Assembly: GCA_000431535.1 (NCBI GenBank)
Contig: HF991804.1
Coordinates: 80,282-143,056, forward strand
Length of the DNA stretch: 62,775 nucleotides
Direction: 5' to 3'
Source of the DNA: Clostridium sp. CAG:678
Lineage (GTDB): Bacteria; Bacillota; Clostridia; Oscillospirales; Acutalibacteraceae
A program made the translations under genes and the position numbers. A model generated the notes under the pieces. It ran no database searches and was not told the origin of the DNA. It saw only the letters and a list, made by a program, of their open reading frames with translations. Shown in pieces: positions 1-8,676 of this stretch; position 1 is the stretch's first letter, and the number at the start of each line of letters is the position of its first letter.

Positions 1-1
1 G

Positions 2-925
2 TACGCCGGCGCGGCGCGCAACAACGGAATGGAAACCGCCCGCGGCAAATATCTTGCGTTTTGGGATGCCGATGATTATTTTGAAAAAAACGCCCTTGCG
101 CTGCTTTATGCCAAGTGCGAAAAGGAAAAGGCGGATATGTGCCTTTGCGCGGCGTATTCCGTGGATGAAAAAAGCGGCAGGCGCGCTGTGGACGAAACGT
201 TTTTAAAAAGGCGCTTTTTGCCGAACAAATCTGTCTTTTCCATAGAGACGGATCCGGAATATATCTTCAATATGGCGTCCAACACACCGTGGCAGCGGCT
301 GTTGCGCGCGGATTTTGTAAGGCAGCACGGGCTTCGCTTTCAAAACCTGCGCCATGCGAACGACACGTATTTTTCCCTTATGGCAACCTATTTTGCAAAG
401 CGGATTACCTATACGGAAAAACCGCTCGTCAATTACAGAACAAACAACAGCGAAAGCGTTACGGGCAGGTCGTCCGCCGCGCCGCTGTGCGCGTATGAGG
501 CGTATGCGGCAGCGTATGAGGAGATTGAAAAACACGGCATTTCCGAAAAGGCGCGCAGAAGTCTGGATTCCAAACTGCTTTCCGGCCTTTTGCGGGAGTT
601 GATGATGCAGACGGATCATGACGCCATGCAAACCGTTTATTCCAAGATCCAAACAGAGGGCATCGCGCGCTTTGGGCTGGACCGGCATACGGATCCGGAT
701 TACTACTATTTCAAAAGTGATTTTGAGGATCTGATGTTTCTGAAAGCGCATACGCTTTGTGAATTTCTGATGTATAAATATAAAAAAGAGCGCGAAACGC
801 GCCTGTTTTATAAAAACAAGGCAGAGCGTTCGCCCATGATCCGCCTGGCGCGGCGTGCGGCGCGGCTGCTGCCCGCAAACAGCAGCCTTTATGATAAAGG
901 AAAACGCCTTTTGCGTTTTAAATAA
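2..925 (+). CDS. GT2 family glycosyltransferase, 5' end cut by window
   Basis: Catalytic part of a GT-A fold family 2 glycosyltransferase that would add a sugar from a nucleotide donor to a cell-surface glycan on the cytoplasmic side. The frame is already open at base 2, and the first residues read AGAARNNGM followed by ARGKYLAFWDADDYF. This is the conserved segment leading to the DxD metal/nucleotide site in this family, so the N-terminal Rossmann half lies outside the window. The C-terminal third is lysine/arginine-rich (KYKKERETR near the end), as in many surface-polysaccharide transferases. An internal ATG at 29 is not a true start because the family core begins before it. It lies 14 bases upstream of glf and is probably co-transcribed. 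Acceptor and donor cannot be told from sequence. Confidence 0.9.
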   Translation, partial: YAGAARNNGMETARGKYLAFWDADDYFEKNALALLYAKCEKEKADMCLCAAYSVDEKSGRRAVDETFLKRRFLPNKSVFSIETDPEYIFNMASNTPWQRLLRADFVRQHGLRFQNLRHANDTYFSLMATYFAKRITYTEKPLVNYRTNNSESVTGRSSAAPLCAYEAYAAAYEEIEKHGISEKARRSLDSKLLSGLLRELMMQTDHDAMQTVYSKIQTEGIARFGLDRHTDPDYYYFKSDFEDLMFLKAHTLCEFLMYKYKKERETRLFYKNKAERSPMIRLARRAARLLPANSSLYDKGKRLLRFK

Positions 926-939
926 TAAGGAGTAAAATT

Positions 940-2052
940 ATGGAAAAACAATACGATTATCTGATCGTCGGCAGCGGCCTGTTCGGCAGTGTGTTTGCCT
1001 TTGAGGCGGCAAAAAGAGGCAAGAAATGCCTTGTGCTTGAGCGCCGGGACCATATTGCAGGGAATATCTACTGCGAGAAAGTGCACGGCATCAATGTGCA
1101 TAAATACGGCGCACATATCTTTCACACCAGCAGCAGGGAAATCTGGGAATATATCAATCAGTTTGCGGAATTTAACAATTATATCAATTCCCCCATTGCC
1201 GTATATAAGGACGAGCTTTATAATATGCCGTTTAATATGAACACCTTTTCCAAAATGTGGGGCATCAGAACACCTGCCGAGGCAAAGGAGATCATTGAAA
1301 AGCAAAAAGCGCAGTACCATATAGAAAATCCGAAAAATCTGGAGGAGCAGGCGCTTTCTCTCGTCGGCAAAGACGTTTATGAAAAACTGGTAAAGGGGTA
1401 TACGGAAAAACAGTGGGGCAGAAGCTGCACGCAGCTTCCGGCATTCATCATCCGCCGCCTGCCGGTCAGATACACGTATGACAACAATTATTTTAACGAT
1501 CGCTATCAGGGCATACCGATCGGCGGCTATACGCCGATTTGTGAAAAAATGCTGAAGGACGCGGATGTTCTTCTGAACACTTCCTTTGCGGATTACAAAA
1601 AGGCGCACGATATTTCCGGGATGAAGATCGTTTATACCGGTAATATAGACGAGTATTTCGGCTACTGTTTCGGCGCCCTGCAATACAGAACGGTGCGCTT
1701 TGAAACGGAGTATATGCCGGATGTGGATAACTATCAGGGCAACGCCGTTGTGAATTATACGGATCGGGATGTGCCTTACACCAGAGTGATCGAGCACAAG
1801 CATTTTGAGTTCGGCACGGGTAAAGGCACTGTGGTGTCCAGAGAGTATTCCACGGAATGGAAAGTGGGCATTGAGCCTTATTACCCCATCAATAATGACG
1901 AAAACAACGCGCTTTATAAAAAATATGAGGAGCTTGCCGGAAAAGAAGAAAATGTGATCTTCGGCGGCAGGCTCGGCAAATATAAATATTATGATATGGA
2001 CAAGGTTATTGCCGCCGCTTTGCAGACGGTCAAAGAGGAATTTGAGCAATAA
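940..2052 (+). CDS. glf: UDP-galactopyranose mutase
   Basis: Flavoenzyme that interconverts UDP-galactopyranose and UDP-galactofuranose, supplying galactofuranose for surface polysaccharides; cytoplasmic. The 370-residue length is normal for the family. The N-terminal FAD-binding motif GSGLFG is at residues 11-16, followed by a LERRDHIAGN stretch (about 34-42). The family signatures YTEKQWG (154-160) and RYQGIPIGGYT (188-198) are present, and the C-terminal GRLGKYKYYDMD segment is intact. An AAGGAG ribosome site sits just before the ATG. Its position between GT2 genes suggests that one of them is a galactofuranosyltransferase, which is inference. No frame damage is seen. Confidence 0.96.
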   Translation: MEKQYDYLIVGSGLFGSVFAFEAAKRGKKCLVLERRDHIAGNIYCEKVHGINVHKYGAHIFHTSSREIWEYINQFAEFNNYINSPIAVYKDELYNMPFNMNTFSKMWGIRTPAEAKEIIEKQKAQYHIENPKNLEEQALSLVGKDVYEKLVKGYTEKQWGRSCTQLPAFIIRRLPVRYTYDNNYFNDRYQGIPIGGYTPICEKMLKDADVLLNTSFADYKKAHDISGMKIVYTGNIDEYFGYCFGALQYRTVRFETEYMPDVDNYQGNAVVNYTDRDVPYTRVIEHKHFEFGTGKGTVVSREYSTEWKVGIEPYYPINNDENNALYKKYEELAGKEENVIFGGRLGKYKYYDMDKVIAAALQTVKEEFEQ

Positions 2053-2096
2053 AATCCGAACGCGCAAAACCAATATGATCTGAAAGGCGGAGAAAC

Positions 2097-3260
2097 ATGG
2101 CAAAAGTATCATTGATCGTACCGGCTTATAACGTAGAGCCGTATCTTGTGGAATGTATGGAGAGCATTACCCGGCAGACCCTTCAGGATATAGAGATCAT
2201 CTGTATCAACGACGGGTCTACGGACGGCACGCTCGGCATCTTAAAGCGTTATGCGGAAAAAGACCCCCGCATTATCCTGATTGATAAGGAAAACGGCGGT
2301 TACGGCATTGGCATGAACATGGGCATGGAGGTTGCCACCGGCGAATATATCGGCATTGTGGAGCCGGATGATTTTGTGCCGGTCAATATGTTTGGCGATC
2401 TGTATGAGATCGCAAAGGAAAAGGATCTGGATTTCGTTAAGGCGGATTTTTACAGGTTTGAGCGCGCCTCAAACGGCGATATGTTCCTTACCTATAATCA
2501 TCTGGACCGCAAAAACGAGCATTATAATCAGGTGTTTGACCCAAGCCATACGCCTCAGGCGATCCGCTTTATTATGAACACATGGAGCGGCATATACAGA
2601 AAGGCGTTTCTGGATGAATACCATATCCGCCATAATGAAACGCCCGGCGCATCCTTTCAGGATAACGGCTTTTGGTTTCAGACCTTCGCTTTCGCCAAGC
2701 GCGGCATGATCATAGATAAGCCTTATTATATGAACCGCCGTGATAACCCCAACAGTTCCGTAAAGAATGTGCAGAAGATCTATTGCATCAACGTGGAATA
2801 TGATCATATCCGCGATGTGCTGATGGAGCACCCCGAAACGTGGGAAAGGTTTAAAACCTATTACACCTTAAAGCGTTTTCACAACAGCGTTGCAACGTTA
2901 AGGCGCATTTCAAACGAATTTAAGCGGGATTATGTGGAGCGGTTCTCCAAAGAGATGAAACGCGCCAAGGAACTTGGCGAGATGGATGAGGAACTGTTCA
3001 CCGCCGCGGAGCGGGATAATCTGCATCTGCTGATCAATCAGCCCGCCGTTTACTATAAATTAAAGGCGCTGCCCATGAACAACGGCCCCTCCAGCATAAA
3101 CAATAACTTTAAACAGATCAAAGCGGAGCTGGATAAGATCAAGCGGTCAAAATCTTACCGTGTGGGCAAGATGATTATGTATATTCCCGTCCGGCTCAAG
3201 CGCCTTGCAAAACGAATCTATAAAAAGCTGAATAAAATGAGAAAGGGATACCAGAAATGA
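2097..3260 (+). CDS. GT2 family glycosyltransferase
   Basis: Family 2 glycosyltransferase, 387 residues. The N-terminus begins KVSLIVPAYNVEPYL, the standard first beta strand of the GT-A fold, and continues to INDGSTDGT (about 38-46) and the DxD-type site VEPDDF (about 86-91). The C-terminal extension of about 150 residues is helical and very basic near the end (RVGKMIMYIPVRLKRLAKR), which may tether the enzyme to the membrane surface. The ATG is preceded by AAAGGCGGAG. The stop codon overlaps the ATG of the next transferase by four bases (ATGA), so the two are translationally coupled. Role is inferred from context: assembly of a galactofuranose-containing glycan with glf. Confidence 0.92.
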   Translation: MAKVSLIVPAYNVEPYLVECMESITRQTLQDIEIICINDGSTDGTLGILKRYAEKDPRIILIDKENGGYGIGMNMGMEVATGEYIGIVEPDDFVPVNMFGDLYEIAKEKDLDFVKADFYRFERASNGDMFLTYNHLDRKNEHYNQVFDPSHTPQAIRFIMNTWSGIYRKAFLDEYHIRHNETPGASFQDNGFWFQTFAFAKRGMIIDKPYYMNRRDNPNSSVKNVQKIYCINVEYDHIRDVLMEHPETWERFKTYYTLKRFHNSVATLRRISNEFKRDYVERFSKEMKRAKELGEMDEELFTAAERDNLHLLINQPAVYYKLKALPMNNGPSSINNNFKQIKAELDKIKRSKSYRVGKMIMYIPVRLKRLAKRIYKKLNKMRKGYQK

Positions 3261-4222
3261 CAGAGCATGAAGAAATAAAGGTGTCCGTAATCATACCGGT
3301 CTATAATGTTGAAAAATACTTACGGCAGAATCTGCAAAGCGTTGCGGACCAGACTTTGAAAGAGATCGAGATCATCTGCGTGGATGACGGCTCTACGGAT
3401 TCTTCCTTTGAGATCGTGCAGGAATTTGCGGCAAAAGACCCGCGCTTTGTAGCGGTTCAGCAAAAAAACGCCGGCGCCGGCGCGGCAAGAAACAACGGCT
3501 TAAGGCGCGCGCGCGGGGAATATCTTTCCTTTTTGGATTCGGATGATTTCTTTGCACCGGATATGCTGGAGACGGCTTATAACAAAGCGCAGGAGACTAA
3601 AGCGGATTTTGTGGTCTTTAATTCAGACCAGTATAATGAGGATGAAAAAAATTTCAAGCAGGTGTCCTGGGTCGTCCGGTATGCGGAACTGCCCCCGTAC
3701 CAGCCGTTCGGCAGGCGCGCCATGACGGATAATATCTTTAAGGTTTTCGTCGGCTGGGCGTGGGATAAACTGTTTAACCGAAAATGGGTGCTGGAACACG
3801 ATCTGTGGTTTCAGGAGCAGAGAACAAGCAACGATATGCTTTTTGTATTTTCCGCCGTTGCCATCGCAAAGCGTATTGCATATGTGGAAAAGGGCAAAGT
3901 GCTTGCTCACCAGCGCCGCAATAACAAATCCTCCCTCTCCAACACGCGTGAAAAATCGTGGGATTGTTTTTACAACGCTTTAACGGCGCTCAGAGACCGC
4001 CTGAAACAGGAGGGCATTTATCAGGAAGTGGAAAAGGATTATATCAATTATGCCCTGCATTTTGCGCTTTGGAACCTGAATACGCTTGCGGAGCCAACCC
4101 ACCAGAAACTGTTTGAAAAACTCAAAAATGAATGGTGGCAGGATCTTGGCGTTGCCGGCAAGGGGCGCGAGTATTTCTATAATAAAAAAGAATTCGACCA
4201 GTATGAAAAACTGTTTCGGTAA
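3257..4222 (+). CDS. GT2 family glycosyltransferase
   Basis: Family 2 glycosyltransferase, 321 residues. KVSVIIPVYNVEKYL opens the GT-A fold at about residue 8, VDDGSTDSS follows near 41, and the AGAARNNGLRRARGEY segment leads to the LDSDDFF metal site (about 92-98). This arrangement is very similar to the truncated transferase at the start of the window, so the two may be paralogues. It starts within the stop of the previous gene (ATGA overlap) and is the last gene of the surface-polysaccharide operon in this window. A strong hairpin terminator follows about 20 bases after the stop. The sugar and acceptor are unknown. Confidence 0.92.
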   Translation: MTEHEEIKVSVIIPVYNVEKYLRQNLQSVADQTLKEIEIICVDDGSTDSSFEIVQEFAAKDPRFVAVQQKNAGAGAARNNGLRRARGEYLSFLDSDDFFAPDMLETAYNKAQETKADFVVFNSDQYNEDEKNFKQVSWVVRYAELPPYQPFGRRAMTDNIFKVFVGWAWDKLFNRKWVLEHDLWFQEQRTSNDMLFVFSAVAIAKRIAYVEKGKVLAHQRRNNKSSLSNTREKSWDCFYNALTALRDRLKQEGIYQEVEKDYINYALHFALWNLNTLAEPTHQKLFEKLKNEWWQDLGVAGKGREYFYNKKEFDQYEKLFR

Positions 4223-4240
4223 TTCTATAAATCAAAACAA

Positions 4241-4278
4241 AAACACCGCCTGAGCAAGCAGCTCAGACGGTGTTTTTT
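4241..4278. terminator. Bidirectional intrinsic terminator
   Basis: Inverted repeat AACACCGCCTGAGC / GCTCAGACGGTGTT with one mismatch and a five-base loop, followed by a run of T on the plus strand and preceded by a run of A (T on the minus strand). It sits between the convergent ends of the glycosyltransferase operon and ktrA and can serve both. Confidence 0.88.
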
Positions 4279-4303
4279 AGGTTTCCCATTACCGTATAAG
4301 TGA

Positions 4304-4951
4304 TTATACTTTGAATGTTTTGTAAAAATCCTTTTTGGTGGCAAGCACAAGAATTGTTTCGCCGGCGTTGAATACGGTATCGGGCGAAAGGGTAATATCC
4401 AGCCTTCCGTTTTGCTTTTTGCCTATGATATTTACATGGTGGCGGCGGCGGATATCCAGATCGCCGATCGTTCTGCCCACCCACATATCGGGCACATCTA
4501 CTTCATAAAGCGCAAAATCGCCGCCAAGATCCATAAAGTCCAGAATGTGTTCGGAACTGCATTTGATCGCCGCCCAGTCCGCAACCTGTTTTTCGGGGTA
4601 AAAGATCTGGTCTGCGCCGTTTCTGAGCAAAAATTTGGCATGCACGTCGTTAGAGGCTCTTGCCACCACCAGTTTGCCGCCCATCTCTTTCACAAGGGAT
4701 GTGGTCTCCAGCGAATCCTGAAAATTATCGCCGATGGTAATGAAGCAAACGTCGTAATCCTCAATGCCCAGCGTTTCCAAAAATTCAGCGGAAGACGCGT
4801 CGCCGATCTGCGCGCTTGTGCAGTAAGGCAAAATGTGATCCACTCTTTCTTCCTGCGAATCCACCGCCATGATCTCGTGGCCGAGTTCATTCAGTTTTTT
4901 TGCAAGGTGAACGCCGAATTGACCTGCGCCTATCAGTAAAATAGATTTCAT
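4304..4951 (-). CDS. ktrA: KtrA/TrkA-type potassium channel regulator
   Basis: Cytoplasmic ring-forming regulatory subunit of a Ktr/Trk potassium uptake system. The protein has 215 residues with one RCK-N Rossmann domain (GAGQFGVHLA at about 7-16, acidic residue D27 at the end of beta 2) and one RCK-C domain (about 135-215), the usual length for KtrA. The ATG is preceded by AGAGGAAA. It lies 27 bases downstream of the membrane subunit in the same operon, which supports a paired role: nucleotide binding here gates the channel subunit. Nothing unusual is seen in the sequence. Confidence 0.93.
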   Translation of the reverse strand: MKSILLIGAGQFGVHLAKKLNELGHEIMAVDSQEERVDHILPYCTSAQIGDASSAEFLETLGIEDYDVCFITIGDNFQDSLETTSLVKEMGGKLVVARASNDVHAKFLLRNGADQIFYPEKQVADWAAIKCSSEHILDFMDLGGDFALYEVDVPDMWVGRTIGDLDIRRRHHVNIIGKKQNGRLDITLSPDTVFNAGETILVLATKKDFYKTFKV

Positions 4952-4978
4952 AGCAAAATTTCCTCTTCTGTTTATATT

Positions 4979-6340
4979 TTAGCCCACATTTACATTTTCC
5001 TGCGGGAATTTTACATATTTTTTGGAATTGTTGTTTACCGCCGCAAAGATCAGCGTAAGTCCGCCGACTCTGCCAAAGTACATCAGCAGGATCAGAATGA
5101 TCTTGGACATCGCCGTAAGATCCGGCGTAATGCCAAGCGTAAGGCCTACCGTGCCGATCGCGGAGGCAGTCTCATAAAAGCAGTCCAGCATGGGCAGCCC
5201 CTCAATTTGGGCAATCGCCATTCCGCCCAGCAAAAACAGCACCAGATACATGGCCATAACGGCAGAGGCGTTGCGCACGCTTGCCAGGTTGATGCGCCTG
5301 CGGAAGGCTTCCGCGTCGCTCTTGCGCTTAAATACGGACAGCATGGAGGAGATCACAACCGCAAAGGTGGTGGTCTTCATACCGCCGGCGGTGGATCCGG
5401 GCGATCCGCCGATCAGCATCAGAATGATCATGAGCGTTTGGCTGACTTCGGTCATCGCGTTCAGATCAACCGTGTTGAACCCCGCTGTTCTCGGCGTTAC
5501 AGACTGAAAAAGGGATGCCAAAACCTTATCCCCCGCGGAAAGGTCGTTCCACACCGGGCGGGAAAATTCAAAACAGTAAAAGAATACGGCAGGCACAATG
5601 ATGAGAAATGCCGTTGTAACCAGCGCGATTTTGCTTTGCAGGCGGTATTTTTTAAATTTTATGCCGTACCGGTGCATATCGTCCCAGGTCAGGAATCCGA
5701 TACCGCCGAATACGATCAGAAAACAGATCACAAGATTGATCACGGGGTTGCCGTAATAAGAGGTGAGCGAGGAAAACTGCTCCTTTGCGCCCATCAGGTC
5801 TATGCCCGCGTTGCAGAATGCGGAAACGGAGTGGAAAACGGAATACCATATGCTTTTGAGCACCCCGAATTCCTGTATAAACACGGGAAACATGCACACC
5901 GCGCCGGCAATTTCCGTTGCCGCGGTAACGCTGACGATAAATTTAGTCAGCTTAATGATGTTGCCAAGGCTCGGGCCGCCGATCGCCTCCTGCATCGTGT
6001 TTCTCTGCATCAGGCTGAACCGCCTGCGCCGCGCCATCAGCCCAAGCATAATGGCGACTGTCATAACGCCCATACCGCCGATCTGAATCAGGATCAGAAT
6101 AATGATCTGCCCAAACAGGGACCAGTAGGTGCCCGTGTCCTGCGTGACCAGGCCGGTAACGCAAACGGAGGTGGTTGCCGTAAACAGCGCGTCAAGATAA
6201 GACGCCCATTCGCCGCTCCTTGTGGAGATTGGTAGGCAAAGCAAAAGGCTTCCCAGCAAAATAACGCCTGCGAAGCCCAAAATGATGATCTGAAAAGTTG
6301 TTAAATGAAATTTTTTCTGCTTAGGTATATCGTTGCTCAC
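4979..6340 (-). CDS. ktrB: KtrB/TrkH-type potassium transporter membrane subunit
   Basis: Integral membrane potassium uptake protein of the TrkH/KtrB superfamily, about 453 residues. Four repeated membrane-pore-membrane units are visible through their filter glycines: TGLVT, CNAGIDL, TPRTAGFNT and AIGTVGLT. The frame continues upstream to a TTG at 6388, but I prefer the GTG at 6340 because it has a GGGG ribosome site eight bases upstream and the protein then starts close to the conserved KFHLTTFQIIILGF segment. A near-consensus sigma-A promoter lies at 6426-6454. It forms an operon with ktrA directly downstream. Ion specificity (K+ with possible Na+ dependence) is inferred from the family. 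Confidence 0.93.
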   Translation of the reverse strand: MSNDIPKQKKFHLTTFQIIILGFAGVILLGSLLLCLPISTRSGEWASYLDALFTATTSVCVTGLVTQDTGTYWSLFGQIIILILIQIGGMGVMTVAIMLGLMARRRRFSLMQRNTMQEAIGGPSLGNIIKLTKFIVSVTAATEIAGAVCMFPVFIQEFGVLKSIWYSVFHSVSAFCNAGIDLMGAKEQFSSLTSYYGNPVINLVICFLIVFGGIGFLTWDDMHRYGIKFKKYRLQSKIALVTTAFLIIVPAVFFYCFEFSRPVWNDLSAGDKVLASLFQSVTPRTAGFNTVDLNAMTEVSQTLMIILMLIGGSPGSTAGGMKTTTFAVVISSMLSVFKRKSDAEAFRRRINLASVRNASAVMAMYLVLFLLGGMAIAQIEGLPMLDCFYETASAIGTVGLTLGITPDLTAMSKIILILLMYFGRVGGLTLIFAAVNNNSKKYVKFPQENVNVG

Positions 6341-6425
6341 TTGATCTACCCCGTAAAGATGAGATTCGGCAGGCGTTTTCCGCTCCAAACCGATGCGCCG
6401 TGCCGTATGGATTTATATTAATGCA

Positions 6426-6454
6426 GTTATAACGCTAAGTTCCTGTTTTGTCAA
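6426..6454 (-). promoter_or_regulatory. Sigma-A promoter of the ktrBA operon
   Basis: On the minus strand, TTGACA (6449-6454) and TATAAC (6426-6431) are separated by exactly 17 bases. It points into ktrB and leaves a leader of about 80 bases to the preferred GTG. Confidence 0.8.
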
Positions 6455-6652
6455 TACTTTTTCTGAATATTTTTCTTATTTTTGACATTGTGCTGCCAAA
6501 CCCTGCCAATAAAAGGATTTTCGGGCAGGAATTCAGATAAACTTTTCCTCGTTTTCCGATTTTTGAATTTTAAAATCAAGGCGATTCTGTATAATAAAAT
6601 CAGGAACAGTCTATCTGTATTCCGAAAAATTTTTTCAAAGAGAGGGTCACTT

Positions 6653-6799
6653 ATGAATTTGAAGAAAGTTTTTACCAAAACGGCGGCACGGAAACGGGCC
6701 ACGGCGGGCAAACGCCTTTTGAGCGTATGACCTGGCTTGCCTGCAACAAGCCGGTGGAGATCACAGATGAGAACAAAACCTATGCCTTAACCAAGTAAC
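6653..6799 (+). pseudogene. Remnant of a secreted-protein gene (two frames)
   Basis: A ribosome site (AGAGAGGG) and ATG at 6653 start a 25-residue frame, MNLKKVFTKTAARKR then TAGKRLLSV, ending at 6730. Such arginine/lysine-rich openings followed by LLSV are typical of the first residues of long clostridial secreted proteins. No hydrophobic signal core follows. Instead, in a second frame overlapping and running on to 6799, the sequence reads like the ordered C-terminus of a protein (TPFERMTWLACNKPVEI, ending YALTK and a stop). The simplest reading is a gene that lost its middle, leaving both ends fused out of frame. A chance small frame is the alternative; I am only moderately sure. Confidence 0.4.
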
Positions 6800-6823
6800 C
6801 GGATTTTTAAACAACGAAAAAGC

Positions 6824-6862
6824 AAGACCGTTTAAGATCATAGATCCTAAGCGGTCTTTTTT
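6824..6862. terminator. Intrinsic terminator, usable on both strands
   Basis: A 16-base stem (AAGACCGTTTAAGATC against GATCCTAAGCGGTCTT, with one G-U pair and one mismatch) and a three-base loop, followed by TTTTTT. The minus strand also runs into T after the stem, so it can end cysK transcription as well as the remnant gene. Confidence 0.8.
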
Positions 6863-6892
6863 GTGCTATATTTCGTTGTGTTTAGCTGGAAG

Positions 6893-7816
6893 TTATGCAA
6901 ACACGCCCGTTGAAAGATATCGGTCGCCCGTGTCCGGCAGCAGCGCAACAATGTTTTTGCCCTGAAACGCGGCGCGTTTTGCAATCTCGATTGCCGCCCA
7001 TGCCGCGCAGCCGCTGGAAATGCCTACCAGAATGCCCTGCGTTTTTGCAATGCGGTTTGCGGTCTCATACGCCGCCTCGTTCGTGCAGGTCAGCACTTCG
7101 TCCAGAATTCCGGTGTTCAGTGTTTTCGGCACAAATCCCGCGCCAATGCCCTGAATCTTGTGCGCGCCGCTTCTGCCTTCTGTTAAAACGGGGGAGGATG
7201 CCGGCTCCACGCCGATGATTTTGATCTCCGGGTTCTGCTCTTTCAGATATTTGCCCACGCCGCTGACGGTGCCGCCCGTGCCGATTCCGGCAACAAAGGC
7301 GTCGATCTTTCCGTCTGTATCGCGCCAAATCTCCGGGCCGGTGGTCTCGTAATGCGCCTGCGGGTTTGCCGGGTTTTCAAACTGCCCGGCGATCACGGCG
7401 CCGTAAATGCTCTTTTTCAGTTCGTTTGCCTTTTCTATCGCGCCGCTCATGCCTTTTGCGCCGTCCGTAAGCACAACTTCCGCGCCGAAAGCGGCAACCA
7501 GTTGCCTGCGTTCCACGCTCATCGTTTCCGGCATCGTCAGGATCACTTTATACCCTTTTGCCGCGCCCGCTGCCGCAAGGCCGATACCCGTGTTGCCGGA
7601 GGTTGGCTCAATAATCGTTGCGCCGGGCTTTAACGTGCCCGCTTTTTCCATTTCAGTGATCATTTTGCAGGCAACCCTGTCTTTTACAGAACCTGCAGGG
7701 TTGAAATATTCCAGTTTTGCAAGGATGTTTGCTTTGGCGCCGGTTTCCTTTGCAAGGGCGTCCAGGCGCATAAGCGGCGTGTTGCCGATCAGTTCGGTAA
7801 AATTATTATAGATCAT
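6893..7816 (-). CDS. cysK: Cysteine synthase A (O-acetylserine sulfhydrylase)
   Basis: PLP enzyme that replaces the acetyl group of O-acetylserine with sulfide to make cysteine; cytoplasmic. The 307-residue length is typical. The Schiff-base lysine is K45 in NPAGSVKDRVA, the phosphate/substrate loop is PTSGNTG (71-77), and the glycine-rich PLP phosphate loop GIGTGGTVSG is present (about residue 177). The ISSG segment near the C-terminus is intact. The ATG has a GGTGG site upstream. It follows rsmE by 123 bases on the same strand, so it may have its own promoter, though none is obvious. The gap holds no recognisable S-box or cysteine T-box. Confidence 0.95.
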   Translation of the reverse strand: MIYNNFTELIGNTPLMRLDALAKETGAKANILAKLEYFNPAGSVKDRVACKMITEMEKAGTLKPGATIIEPTSGNTGIGLAAAGAAKGYKVILTMPETMSVERRQLVAAFGAEVVLTDGAKGMSGAIEKANELKKSIYGAVIAGQFENPANPQAHYETTGPEIWRDTDGKIDAFVAGIGTGGTVSGVGKYLKEQNPEIKIIGVEPASSPVLTEGRSGAHKIQGIGAGFVPKTLNTGILDEVLTCTNEAAYETANRIAKTQGILVGISSGCAAWAAIEIAKRAAFQGKNIVALLPDTGDRYLSTGVFA

Positions 7817-7939
7817 TTGATTACCACCATTTCTGTTGTTCGCGTGCGGAGCGGAGAACTTCTTTCTATGATTATCCTTTCCGCAAAGCGCTGTTCTATG
7901 AAAAGTTTGATATAAAAAATAAATGAGAGAAATAAAAGG

Positions 7940-8665
7940 TTATTCCAGATTTCCCGTCAGCAGCATAATGGCGGCAAGCGCCGCAACGGGCGCCGTTTGC
8001 GTTCTCAGGATCCTTTTGCCAAGCGTTGCCGGCACGGCGCCGTGTTCTTTTAAAAACGCCACTTCTTCTTTTTCAAAACCGCCCTCCGGCCCAATGAAAA
8101 CGGCAGCGGTTTTTGCGCCTTTTTTGATGATGTTTCCAAGCGGTTCGCCGCCGCCCTCGTAAAAGACGATCTTAATATCCGCCCTGCATTCCTGCACCGC
8201 GGTTTTCAGATCGGTCATTTTTTTTACTTCCGGCACAATGCCGCGCCCGCTCTGCTGCGCCGCCTCCAGCGCGATCTTGTTGTAGCGCTGCCGCTTTTTC
8301 TCCGCCTGTTTCTCCTCCGGCCGGCGCACGCATCGCTTTGTTAAAACGGGGATGATCTCATAAATGCCGAGCTCCGTGCATTTTTGGATCACGTCTTCCA
8401 GTTTATCGCCTTTCGGCACCGCCTGATAGAGCGATACCCGAATATCCGGCTCGCTTTCGGACGCCTGTTTGTAGCAGACGGAAAGCACAACGGCGTCCTT
8501 TGTGATCTCATCTATTATGCAGCCGTAATCGTTGCCGTCTCCGGTGCAGACCGTGATCATATCCCCCTTTTTCATCCGCAGGCTGCGGGCGATATGGCGG
8601 CTCTGCTCCTCGTTTAAAAAGATCTTGTCCGCAACGCCGTCATATTCCGTAAAAAGTTTCTGCAT
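7940..8665 (-). CDS. rsmE: 16S rRNA (uracil-1498-N3)-methyltransferase RsmE
   Basis: SPOUT-class methyltransferase that methylates N3 of U1498 in 16S rRNA using S-adenosylmethionine. The 241 residues show the N-terminal PUA-like part (RHIARSLRMKKGD at about 23-35) and the C-terminal knot with IGPEGGF (191-197) and LGKRILRTQTA (215-225). In most family members I know, the last motif reads RTETA, so the glutamine at 223 is a small departure. The ATG is preceded by AGGTGG. It starts 11 bases after the stop of the 8-oxoguanine glycosylase gene, so they share a transcript. The pairing with a repair glycosylase has no obvious functional reason. Confidence 0.94.
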   Translation of the reverse strand: MQKLFTEYDGVADKIFLNEEQSRHIARSLRMKKGDMITVCTGDGNDYGCIIDEITKDAVVLSVCYKQASESEPDIRVSLYQAVPKGDKLEDVIQKCTELGIYEIIPVLTKRCVRRPEEKQAEKKRQRYNKIALEAAQQSGRGIVPEVKKMTDLKTAVQECRADIKIVFYEGGGEPLGNIIKKGAKTAAVFIGPEGGFEKEEVAFLKEHGAVPATLGKRILRTQTAPVAALAAIMLLTGNLE

Positions 8666-8676
8666 GTTTTCACCAC

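Noticed and set aside
889-2112. Minus-strand frame of 407 codons
   Set aside because: It is antisense to glf, which is an unmistakable intact gene.
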